From NCBI RefSeq assembly GCF_021800405.1, contig NZ_CP084550.1, positions 1,674,001 through 1,738,000 on the forward strand: 64,000 bases of DNA, given 5' to 3'. Positions 13,636-26,012 of the stretch are shown in pieces. Numbering within the stretch: the first letter of the stretch is position 1; each line of letters opens with the position of its first letter. Under the pieces are notes generated by a model that was not told the origin of the DNA, searched no databases, and saw nothing but the letters and a program-made list of their open reading frames with translations. The position numbers and the translations under genes are program-made. This DNA is from Arthrobacter sp. FW306-07-I. Its GTDB lineage: Bacteria; Actinomycetota; Actinomycetes; Actinomycetales; Micrococcaceae.

Positions 13636-15140
13636 GGCATCCCTTTCCCAGGAGCGGCGGTTGTCAGGGCGGGCCGGGCAGCAGCGCGCCAAAGGTGCAT
13701 GGTGGCGTAGGAACGCCACGGGCTGGTCTCGCGGAAGTCGGGGCTCAGGGCGCTGTGCCCATCGGTGTTGTCCCCATTGGCTTTGCCTCCATTATCGAGG
13801 GCGCGGATCCCGTTCCGGACCGCGGCGTCGTTGGCAAGGAAGACGTCCGGTGCGCCCAGGACCCGCATTGCCACGTATCCCACGGTCCATGGGCCCACGC
13901 CGGGCAAGGGCAGCAGTTTGGCGCGCAGGCCGGCCAGGTCGTCCCCGTATCCGAACTCGAGGTGTCCTTCAGCCATCGCGGCCGCGGCCTGCACCAGCGA
14001 TTCGATCCTGCGCCGTGGACCGCGGAGCAAATGACTCCCCGCCGCGATCTCCGCCGGGGTGGGAAACAAGCGGTCCAGGCCCTCGCCGGGAGCACTGGAG
14101 GGACTGCCGGCCGCGGACAGTTGGGTCAACGCGGTACGGGCCGCCGCCACAGTGACCTGCTGGCCCACCATGGCCCGGACCAGCAGCTCCTGGGGATCCA
14201 GCGCGCCGGGCATCCGCATCCCCGGCGCCTCACCGACGGAGGCAGCGAGCCTGGGGTCGGCGACGAGGGCGGAATCCATGGCTTCCGGGTCGGCGTCGAG
14301 GTCGAACAGCCTGCGCACGCGGCTGAGCAGCGCCGGAAGGTCGCGCAGGTCCACCGCGCCGACGGTGAGTGTCAGCTGCCGCTCCCGGGTGCCGCCGTCG
14401 TACTCCACGCGGAAGCGCGCGTCGCCGTGGGGGAGCCGCAGGGTCCGGGCGTAGGAGGTGGCCGTCCCTTCCTCGATTCCGGGAATGGCCCGGACTGCAA
14501 GGAAGGAGAAGATACCCGGGTCGAAGGGCGGGCGGTAGGGCAGGCCCAGGGTCAGGGCCGTCGTGCCGCCGTCACGCGAAGGGTGCCGGGACGTTTGACG
14601 AAGGGCCGTGGGCGTCATGGCGAACACCTCGGCGATGGTCTCATTGAACTGCCTGACGCTGCTGAAGCCGGCGGCAAACGCCACGTCGGCGAGCTTCATG
14701 GACGTGGACACCAGCAGGGTGCGGGCTGTCTGGGCCCTCGCCGCGCGGGCCAGGGACAGGGGGCCGGCACCGAGTTCCTGGCCCAGGATCCGGTTGAGCT
14801 GCCGGGGCGAATAACCCAGCCGGGCGGCAAGGCCTGCCACCCCGTCCCGGTTGATCACCCCGTCGTTGATCAGCCGCATGGCGCGGCCCGCCACGTCCTG
14901 CCGCACGTTCCACGCCGGGGTGCCCGGCACAGCCTCAGGCAGGCAACGCTTGCACGCCCGGTAGCCTGCCTCGTGGGCCGCCGCGGACGTCTCGTAGAAC
15001 GTCACATTCGCCGCCTTGGGTGTCCGGGCCGGGCAGGAGGGGCGGCAGTAGATCCCCGTGCTGCGGACGGCGGTGAAGAACTGGCCGTCGAACCGGGGGT
15101 CGCGGGCATCGATTGCCCGGTAGCGCTGCCAGAAGTCCAT
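13632..15140 (-). CDS. alkA: Ada-AlkA fusion: methylphosphotriester acceptor, AraC-type HTH and 3-methyladenine glycosylase
   Basis: 502 residues in three parts. Residues 1-75 are the Ada N-terminal zinc domain with C32, C36, C63 and C66 (YCRPSC, CKRC), one of which would accept a methyl group from phosphotriesters. About 85-185 is an AraC-type DNA-binding domain. The rest is AlkA: an N-terminal lobe, then the HhH-GPD fold [15 protein letters not shown] with the catalytic aspartate in [12 protein letters not shown]. It is probably a self-regulating sensor plus glycosylase, with ogt in the same operon. The ATG at 15140 gives the family N-terminus MDFWQRYRA. The -10-like CAGGAT sits six bases upstream, suggesting a leaderless mRNA. 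Confidence 0.93.
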   Translation of the reverse strand: MDFWQRYRAIDARDPRFDGQFFTAVRSTGIYCRPSCPARTPKAANVTFYETSAAAHEAGYRACKRCLPEAVPGTPAWNVRQDVAGRAMRLINDGVINRDGVAGLAARLGYSPRQLNRILGQELGAGPLSLARAARAQTARTLLVSTSMKLADVAFAAGFSSVRQFNETIAEVFAMTPTALRQTSRHPSRDGGTTALTLGLPYRPPFDPGIFSFLAVRAIPGIEEGTATSYARTLRLPHGDARFRVEYDGGTRERQLTLTVGAVDLRDLPALLSRVRRLFDLDADPEAMDSALVADPRLAASVGEAPGMRMPGALDPQELLVRAMVGQQVTVAAARTALTQLSAAGSPSSAPGEGLDRLFPTPAEIAAGSHLLRGPRRRIESLVQAAAAMAEGHLEFGYGDDLAGLRAKLLPLPGVGPWTVGYVAMRVLGAPDVFLANDAAVRNGIRALDNGGKANGDNTDGHSALSPDFRETSPWRSYATMHLWRAAARPALTTAAPGKGMP

Positions 15141-15146
15141 TCCTCC

Positions 15147-15152
15147 ATCCTG
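15147..15152 (-). promoter_or_regulatory. -10 element CAGGAT of the alkA-ogt operon
   Basis: On the minus strand CAGGAT is followed by six bases and the ATG at 15140. It is a poorer -10 than those of neighbouring leaderless genes, as might suit an activator-dependent promoter; that is inference. Confidence 0.4.
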
Positions 15153-15256
15153 CCAGCCCGGGTTCGCTGCTACTAGCGGAAATCGGACATGGGCGTGGAG
15201 GGGGCAAAACTTCGCCAGGCCAGGCTTCACCGAGGATCAAATCCGCAGCATCTGGG

Positions 15257-15262
15257 TAAGGT
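15257..15262 (+). promoter_or_regulatory. -10 element TAAGGT, leaderless start of mpg
   Basis: TAAGGT, six bases (caagta), ATG at 15269. It lies in the 128-bp divergent region shared with the Ada-AlkA gene, so the Ada-type domain could regulate both sides. I see no certain Ada box. Confidence 0.55.
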
Positions 15263-15268
15263 CAAGTA

Positions 15269-15958
15269 ATGAACGAAAGCACTTTGGGAGCGGACGGGTT
15301 GCGGAACTTCCTGTCCGCCGACGCCCGTGAGCTCGCCCCGCAGCTGCTGGGCGCCGTGCTGACCCATGAGTCACGCGACGGCGCCGTTTCCATCCGGCTC
15401 ACCGAGGTGGAGGCCTACATGGGACCCGAGGACTCCCTGCACCCGGATCCCGGCTCGCACACCTACCGTGGCCCGACACCCCGCAACGCCCCCATGTTCG
15501 GTCCCGCCGGGCACCTCTACGTCTACTTCACCTACGGGATGCACCACTGCACCAACATCGTCTGCGGTCCCGCCGGCGTCGCCTCCGCCCTTCTGCTCCG
15601 GGCCGGCGAAATCGTGGACGGGCTGGAACTGGCGCAGCGGCGCCGGCCGACGTCGAAAAGTCCCGCGGACCTGGCCAGCGGGCCTGCCCGTCTCGCCAAG
15701 GCGCTGGGATTGACGACGGCGGACAGCGGCCGGGACGCGCTGGCTCCACCTTTCGGCCTGGAGCTTCCCTCCGGCGCCAGCGGTCCCGTCAGTTCCGGCC
15801 CGCGGGTGGGCGTGGCAGGAGCGGGAGGTTCGGACGAGTACGCCTGGCGGTTCTGGCTCACCGGCGACCCCACGGTGTCCAAATACAAGGCGGCGCAGCC
15901 CCGTGCCCGGAAGCGGATGGCAGATGCGCCGCCCGGCGCAACGTTTCACAAGCGTTAA
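15269..15958 (+). CDS. mpg: 3-methyladenine DNA glycosylase, AAG/MPG type
   Basis: Excises alkylated purines; cytoplasmic base-excision repair. 229 residues, usual for bacterial MPG. Conserved LTEVEAYMGPEDSLHP holds the catalytic glutamate, and the DNA-binding segment YVYFTYGMHHCTNIVC follows. It is divergent from alkA-ogt, so three alkylation-repair proteins of different folds are clustered. It is unrelated in fold to the AlkA domain next door, which would give overlapping but distinct base specificity. Confidence 0.93.
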   Translation: MNESTLGADGLRNFLSADARELAPQLLGAVLTHESRDGAVSIRLTEVEAYMGPEDSLHPDPGSHTYRGPTPRNAPMFGPAGHLYVYFTYGMHHCTNIVCGPAGVASALLLRAGEIVDGLELAQRRRPTSKSPADLASGPARLAKALGLTTADSGRDALAPPFGLELPSGASGPVSSGPRVGVAGAGGSDEYAWRFWLTGDPTVSKYKAAQPRARKRMADAPPGATFHKR

Positions 15959-16009
15959 TCGAAATGGTAGTAGAATGGACGGTCTGTCTTTCGCGATAGG
16001 GGAACGTTA

Positions 16010-18238
16010 ATGCTCGATGCCGAATTGGCCCACGAACGGGAGTATGTTGCCGGCCTGTACGCCCGGCTGGAGGAACTCCGGGAGGAAAAGCGCCGTCAGC
16101 TGGCGCAGGTCCGTCGTGCCGGAGCCGTGGGCACCATGCAGAACGTTTCAGAACGTGACGCGTTCGCCGCGCTGTATGAGGACCGCCTGGCGCAGCTGGA
16201 CGCGGTGGATGACCGGCTGGTCTTCGGCCGCCTGGACCTGGACTCCGGGGAAGCACAGTACATCGGCCGCATCGGGCTCACCACCGAGGACCTGCAGCGG
16301 CTGATGGTGGACTGGCGCGCCCCCGAGGCCGGGCACTTCTACCAGGCCACAGCCTTTGACCGGCAGGGCGTGCGCCGCCGCCGGCACCTGATCCTGCAGG
16401 GACGCGACGTCAAGGCCATTGAAGACGATGTCCTGGACGCCTCCATGCTCACGGACGCCGAGTCCCTCCAGGGCGAAGGCGCCCTGCTGGCTGCGCTGAA
16501 CTCCAAGCGCACAGGCCGCATGTCGGACATCGTCAGCACCATCCAGTCCGAACAGGACCGCATCATCCGCTCCTCCATCTCCGGAGCCGTGGTGGTCCAG
16601 GGCGGGCCGGGCACGGGCAAGACCGCCGTGGCCCTGCACCGCGCCGCCTACCTGCTCTACACCCACCGCGACCGCCTCAAGAGTGCAGGCGTGCTGCTGG
16701 TGGGCCCGTCGTCGTCGTTCATGAAATACATCGAACGGGTGCTGCCCTCACTCGGCGAGACCGGCGTGGTCATGGCCAGCGTCGGCCGCCTGATGCCCGG
16801 CATCAACGCCGTGCCCGAAGCAAACGCGGCCGTGGCCGCCATCAAGGGGCGCCTGGACATGGCTGCCATCGTGGCCAACGCCGTCTCCAACCGCATGCGC
16901 GTCCCTGCCCAGAACCGGATCCTCGAAGTGGACGGACGCAAGCTCACGCTGACGCCCCGCCAGGTCCGCCGGGCCCGGGAACGTGCACGCGCCACCGGAA
17001 AGCCGTACAACGAGGCACGCGTGACGTTTGTGAAAATCCTGCTGCGCGAGCTGACCGAGCAGATGACCGAGCTCGTCGAGGCCGGCAACATCGGCAACAA
17101 CGCGGACCGCTCCTACCTTGCGGAGGACGTCCGCACTGCCCGGGACGTGCGGATCGCCCTGAACCTCTGCTGGATGCCCATGACGCCGGAGAAGCTGATT
17201 ACCGATCTCTTCAGCAAGCCGGAAATACTGGAGTTCTGCACCCCCAACCTGACCCCGGCGGAGCGCGCCCTGCTGCAGCGGCCTGCTGATGCTCCCTGGA
17301 CCGAGTCCGACGTGCCGCTGCTGGACGAGGCCGCCGAACTGCTCGGCGAGCTGGATCCGGCGGCCGGGCGCGGGCTGGCCCAGCAGGAGCACGACCGTGC
17401 CCGGGACCTGGCCAACGCCAAGCAAACCCTGGTAAACATGGAGGCCGCCGGGGTGGACCCGCTTATGTCGGCCGAAGAGCTGGCCGAGCAGAACCGGGAG
17501 CAGGATGTCCGGCAGACAGCCGCAGAGCGGGCAACCAGCGACCGCACCTGGGCGTTTGGGCACATCGTGGTCGATGAGGCCCAGGAGCTGTCGCCCATGC
17601 AGTGGCGGCTGCTGGTGCGCCGCTGCCCGCTGAAGTCCTTCACCATCGTCGGTGACATCGCGCAGACCAGCTCTGTGGCGGGAGCCAACTCCTGGCAGGG
17701 GGCACTGGCGCCGATGTTCGGGGACCGTTGGCAGCTGGAGGAGCTGACCGTCAACTACCGTACGCCGTCGCAGATCGCCGAGGCAGCTGTCCGGATGGCC
17801 AACGCCGCCGGGCTTGTTGTTTCCGCCCCCAAGGCCGTCCGGGAAGGCCGCTGGGAGCCCATCATCGACGAAGTCTCTCCCGGTGCCGTGGTGGACCGGC
17901 TCGTCGAGGTGCTTCCGGAGGAGCTTGAAGCGCTCGACGGCGGCCTGCTGGCCGTGATTGCCGATGGTGACCTGCTGCCCCAGGCCACATCAGCACTGCG
18001 TGCCGTGTACGGGCGCCGGATCGGCAGTGGGGCCGGCAGCTACGAGCAGGACATCGTGGTCATCAGCCCCCGTGAGGCGAAAGGCCTGGAGTTCGACGGC
18101 GTAGTGGTCCTGGAACCGTCGATGATGCTCAACCACGAGCACGGCAAGGTGGGGGACCTTTACGTGGCCATGACCCGCGCCACTCAACGGTTGCGGCTGA
18201 TTGCAGCGGAACCGGTGCCGCCAGGGATTGCCGGCTGA
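16010..18238 (+). CDS. HelD/HelR-type ATPase, RNA polymerase recycling factor
   Basis: 742 residues of the superfamily-1 group to which HelD belongs. Actinobacterial HelD releases stalled RNA polymerase from DNA and in some species protects it from rifamycins. The N-terminal ~60 residues are a charged coiled coil (LARLEELREEKRRQLAQV-like), the arm that enters the polymerase secondary channel. Walker A is GGPGTGKTA, Walker B VDEAQELSPMQ, and later motifs include VNYRTPSQIAE and a C-terminal YVAMTRATQRL. ATG at 16010 with AGGGGA about 6 bases upstream. No rifamycin-associated element is evident upstream. It could be mistaken for a UvrD-like helicase, but the domain order fits HelD. Confidence 0.85.
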   Translation: MLDAELAHEREYVAGLYARLEELREEKRRQLAQVRRAGAVGTMQNVSERDAFAALYEDRLAQLDAVDDRLVFGRLDLDSGEAQYIGRIGLTTEDLQRLMVDWRAPEAGHFYQATAFDRQGVRRRRHLILQGRDVKAIEDDVLDASMLTDAESLQGEGALLAALNSKRTGRMSDIVSTIQSEQDRIIRSSISGAVVVQGGPGTGKTAVALHRAAYLLYTHRDRLKSAGVLLVGPSSSFMKYIERVLPSLGETGVVMASVGRLMPGINAVPEANAAVAAIKGRLDMAAIVANAVSNRMRVPAQNRILEVDGRKLTLTPRQVRRARERARATGKPYNEARVTFVKILLRELTEQMTELVEAGNIGNNADRSYLAEDVRTARDVRIALNLCWMPMTPEKLITDLFSKPEILEFCTPNLTPAERALLQRPADAPWTESDVPLLDEAAELLGELDPAAGRGLAQQEHDRARDLANAKQTLVNMEAAGVDPLMSAEELAEQNREQDVRQTAAERATSDRTWAFGHIVVDEAQELSPMQWRLLVRRCPLKSFTIVGDIAQTSSVAGANSWQGALAPMFGDRWQLEELTVNYRTPSQIAEAAVRMANAAGLVVSAPKAVREGRWEPIIDEVSPGAVVDRLVEVLPEELEALDGGLLAVIADGDLLPQATSALRAVYGRRIGSGAGSYEQDIVVISPREAKGLEFDGVVVLEPSMMLNHEHGKVGDLYVAMTRATQRLRLIAAEPVPPGIAG

Positions 18239-18272
18239 CGGCGCCTTCGGCGTTACTGCTAACTTAGGAAGC

Positions 18273-19586
18273 GTGCCTGAACTGAACAACCTCGAACCGC
18301 AGCGCAATGACCCCACTTTCGCCAATATTTGGCAGGAACTGAAGTGGCGTGGGCTGGTCCATGTCTCCACTGACGAAGCAGAGCTGGAAAAGCTCCTCGC
18401 CAACGGGCCGGTCACCTACTATTGCGGCTTCGACCCCACCGCGCCGAGCCTGCACCTGGGCAACCTGGTCCAGTTGCTGGTCATGCGGCGGCTTCAGTTG
18501 GCCGGCCACAAGCCGCTGGGACTGGTGGGCGGTTCCACCGGCATGATCGGTGACCCGCGTCCGACGGCGGAACGCACCTTGAACACCAAGGACACGGTGG
18601 CGGAGTGGGTTGGCTACCTCCAGGCCCAGGTGCAGCGCTTCCTCAGCTTCGAGGGAGACAACGCTGCCAGGATGGTGAACAACCTGGATTGGACGGCGCC
18701 GCTGAGCGCCATCGACTTCCTGCGTGAAGTGGGAAAGCATTTCCGCGTGGGCACCATGCTGCGCAAGGACGCCGTGGCATCCCGGCTGAACTCCGATGAG
18801 GGCATTAGCTACACCGAGTTCAGCTACCAGATCCTGCAGGGCATGGACTACCTGCAGCTCTACCGCGATTACGGCTGCGTCCTGCAGACCGGCGGCTCGG
18901 ACCAGTGGGGCAACCTCACCAGCGGTACGGAACTGATCCGCAAAGTCGAGGGCAAGAGCGTCCACGCCCTTGGAACCCCGCTTATCACCAACTCCGATGG
19001 AACCAAGTTTGGCAAGAGCGAGGGCAACGCCATCTGGCTCGACGCCGGCATGTGCAGCCCGTACGCCTTCTACCAGTTCTGGCTCAACACCGCCGACGCA
19101 GATGTGGTGGACCGGCTCAAGGTGTTCACCTTCCTGACGCGCGCCGAAATCGAAGAAATTGCCGTTTCAGTGGCTGAACGTCCATTCGCCCGTGAAGGAC
19201 AGCGGAAGCTCGCCTTCGAAGTGACCTCACTGGTGCACGGCGTGGAGGCCACCGAAAAGGTGATCAATGCTTCCGCGGCATTGTTCGGAAACGGTGACCT
19301 GGCTGCCCTGGACAAGGCAACCCTCCAGGCCGCCACTTCCGAATTGCCCACCACCACCGTGCAGGTGGATGAGATGGGGATTGTGGACCTGCTGGTGGCG
19401 TCCGGTCTGTCCGAAAGCAAATCTGCCGCTCGACGAACGGTAGGGGAGGGTGGCGCCTACGTGAACAACGAGAAGGTGTCCGATCCCGAGGCCGTGATCT
19501 CGGAGTCTGAACTTCTGCACGGCCAGTACCTGCTCCTGCGCAGGGGTAAGAAGAACCTGGCCACTGTTGAGGTACTGGTTCCCTAG
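18273..19586 (+). CDS. tyrS: Tyrosine-tRNA ligase
   Basis: Charges tRNA-Tyr. 437 residues, class I synthetase of the bacterial TyrRS type. HIGH-like PSLHLGNL is near residue 50, the KMSKS-like loop is KFGKS, and a C-terminal S4 RNA-binding domain follows (SESKSAARRTVGEGGAYVNN). The GTG at 18273 is chosen; TAACTT at 18260-18265 lies seven bases before it and overlaps a short AGGA, so the mRNA may be leaderless. An in-frame start at 18201 falls within the preceding gene. A terminator-like hairpin follows and the rRNA operon begins after that. Confidence 0.96.
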   Translation: MPELNNLEPQRNDPTFANIWQELKWRGLVHVSTDEAELEKLLANGPVTYYCGFDPTAPSLHLGNLVQLLVMRRLQLAGHKPLGLVGGSTGMIGDPRPTAERTLNTKDTVAEWVGYLQAQVQRFLSFEGDNAARMVNNLDWTAPLSAIDFLREVGKHFRVGTMLRKDAVASRLNSDEGISYTEFSYQILQGMDYLQLYRDYGCVLQTGGSDQWGNLTSGTELIRKVEGKSVHALGTPLITNSDGTKFGKSEGNAIWLDAGMCSPYAFYQFWLNTADADVVDRLKVFTFLTRAEIEEIAVSVAERPFAREGQRKLAFEVTSLVHGVEATEKVINASAALFGNGDLAALDKATLQAATSELPTTTVQVDEMGIVDLLVASGLSESKSAARRTVGEGGAYVNNEKVSDPEAVISESELLHGQYLLLRRGKKNLATVEVLVP

Positions 19587-19605
19587 CACCTCTGAGTCCT
19601 GCATG

Positions 19606-19648
19606 CACGCCCTTCGGCAGCCGATTTGCACGGCCGCTGGGGGGCGTG
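19606..19648 (+). terminator. Probable tyrS terminator
   Basis: Outer stem cacgccc (19606-19612) with gggcgtg (19642-19648), plus an inner cagc/gctg pairing, followed by tattgtttt. An imperfect but plausible intrinsic terminator isolating tyrS from the rRNA operon. Confidence 0.5.
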
Positions 19649-19800
19649 TATTGTTTTCTGAGTCGCCGCCGCTGAGTGGTGACAAACCCCCAACTAATGA
19701 GAAGCAATTCTTACCGCGAATACGCGGATCCCGAGAAGCTGCTTCTTATTTTGCTGGGCAGATTCATTTCGCCAAGCTGATTCCGGGAAAATAGCCGGAT

Positions 19801-19830
19801 TTGCAAAAGTGAATATGAATGAAATAAGAT
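19801..19830 (+). promoter_or_regulatory. Candidate rRNA operon promoter
   Basis: TTGCAA at 19801-19806, an 18-base spacer, then TAAGAT at 19825-19830. The surrounding 19690-20040 stretch is strikingly A/T-rich for this genome, as expected upstream of an rrn operon. Other hexamer pairs exist in this A/T-rich stretch. Confidence 0.45.
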
Positions 19831-20075
19831 AAAAACATCGCAGCGAAGAAATACGGAATAGAAATTCTTTGAATTGTTTCCGGGAATATTCGAATGTGTC
19901 TGTTGTTTGAGAACTCAATAGTGTGCCAAGTTTGTTGATACCGATTATGTAATGTGATTGGTTGATTGTGCTGTGCCGCCACCCCGTGGTGTGCATGGTG
20001 TTTTTGGCTGGTTTCAAATTTTGTGCAGCCGTGGTCGCCGTTATTTCCGGTGGTTGTGGTTGTGTCTGTTTGTTT
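19831..20075 (+). other. Pre-16S leader with processing stem and conserved 15-mer
   Basis: No gene lies here. The 15-mer tgttgtttgagaact at 19901-19915 recurs in the 16S-23S spacer at 21962-21976, each followed by a similar atagtg. The segment tttgttgata (19931-19940) is complementary to tatcaacaaa at 21713-21722, which would close a stem around the 16S RNA for RNase III-type processing. Confidence 0.65.
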
Positions 20076-25233
<5,158 letters not shown>

Positions 25234-25403
25234 ACAGAAACATACAAAACTCTGCTTGCGTCCACTATGTGGTTCCCAACCAACAACCCCAAAACACCGG
25301 GGTCGATGGCACGGAACCAACAACTGAATACAACAACACCACCAATGTTGTAACCACAAAGTCTTCCCACCCCCGGCATTACCTAAGGGGTTCGGGTGAA
25401 AAG
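25234..25403 (+). other. 23S-5S spacer with 3' half of the 23S processing stem
   Basis: Segment 25254-25275 pairs with 21972-21993. Otherwise there is no gene; the A/C-rich stretch 25276-25370 shows nothing else recognisable. Confidence 0.65.
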
Positions 25404-25523
25404 GTTACGGCGGTCATAGCGTGGGGGAAACGCCCGGTCCCATTCCGAACCCGGAAGCTAAGACCCACAGCGCCGATGGTACTGCACCCGGGAGGGTGTG
25501 GGAGAGTAGGTCACCGCCGGAAC
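25404..25523 (+). rRNA. rrf: 5S ribosomal RNA
   Basis: About 120 bases. The terminal helix pairs gttacggcgg with ccgccggaac. The loop segment cccattccgaacccggaagctaag is written here only in part: ccgaacccggaag is the conserved core. It is the last gene of the rRNA operon and is followed by a terminator. Confidence 0.95.
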
Positions 25524-25534
25524 AACTATTAGAG

Positions 25535-25566
25535 TAGGGCCCTGACAACGAAACGTCAGGGCCCTA
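25535..25566 (+). terminator. rRNA operon terminator
   Basis: Perfect 12-bp stem (25535-25546 with 25555-25566, tagggccctgac / gtcagggcccta), 8-base loop, then tcactttaa. Confidence 0.88.
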
Positions 25567-25627
25567 TCACTTTAACCACCACAGCCGCCAGGCCCCAGGC
25601 TCCCAGAAACCCCAGCCCACCTCCGGC

Positions 25628-25807
25628 GGGTGAACCATCAACCCCCGCTCACCTTTGACGGGTAAGCGATCAACCCACGCTGACCTTTGACGGGTAAGCG
25701 ATCAACCCCCGCTCACCTCAGGCCATGCCCCGTGAGCGGAGGCCGGGGGAAAACCTGCCAGATGTGAGCGGGCGTCGGGGGAGAACCCGCCACACGTGAG
25801 CGGGCGT
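25628..25807. repeat. Inverted array of the 12-bp motif at 32-bp spacing (3+3 copies)
   Basis: Forward cores cccgctcac begin at 25644, 25676 (variant cacgctgac) and 25708. Inverted cores gtgagcgg(gcgt) begin at 25732, 25764 and 25796. Every step within each half is exactly 32 bp. The first two forward units are near-identical over all 32 bases; the inverted ones differ more in their spacers. It is the same motif and period as at 11592-11692. This array fills most of the 25567-26012 gap; the remaining 25808-26012 should hold the promoter of the next gene, of which I can identify no certain element. Confidence 0.85.
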
Positions 25808-26012
25808 TGTTGGGGAGAACCACAGTCCCTGGTTGGTGTGAAGATGGCCACGATACCGCCGCCAGGGCTCCCATCGTCCCAGGGGATTTTGCGGCTCCAC
25901 TAGAATTGATGAAGATGTACGGACTTCGAAGCGCTTGATTTCGGGTTGCGTAGGAAACGAAACGAGCGGCTGCAGTTGCGCCAGTGGTCGGCTCACAACA
26001 GGAGGAATCCAT

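Noticed and set aside
13695..15176. 493-codon plus-strand frame opposite the Ada-AlkA gene
   Set aside because: Antisense shadow; the minus-strand protein has intact zinc cysteines and the glycosylase motif.
19567..20017. Short open frames in the A/T-rich rRNA leader
   Set aside because: They overlap each other on both strands, have no ribosome sites and lie in the rRNA promoter/leader.
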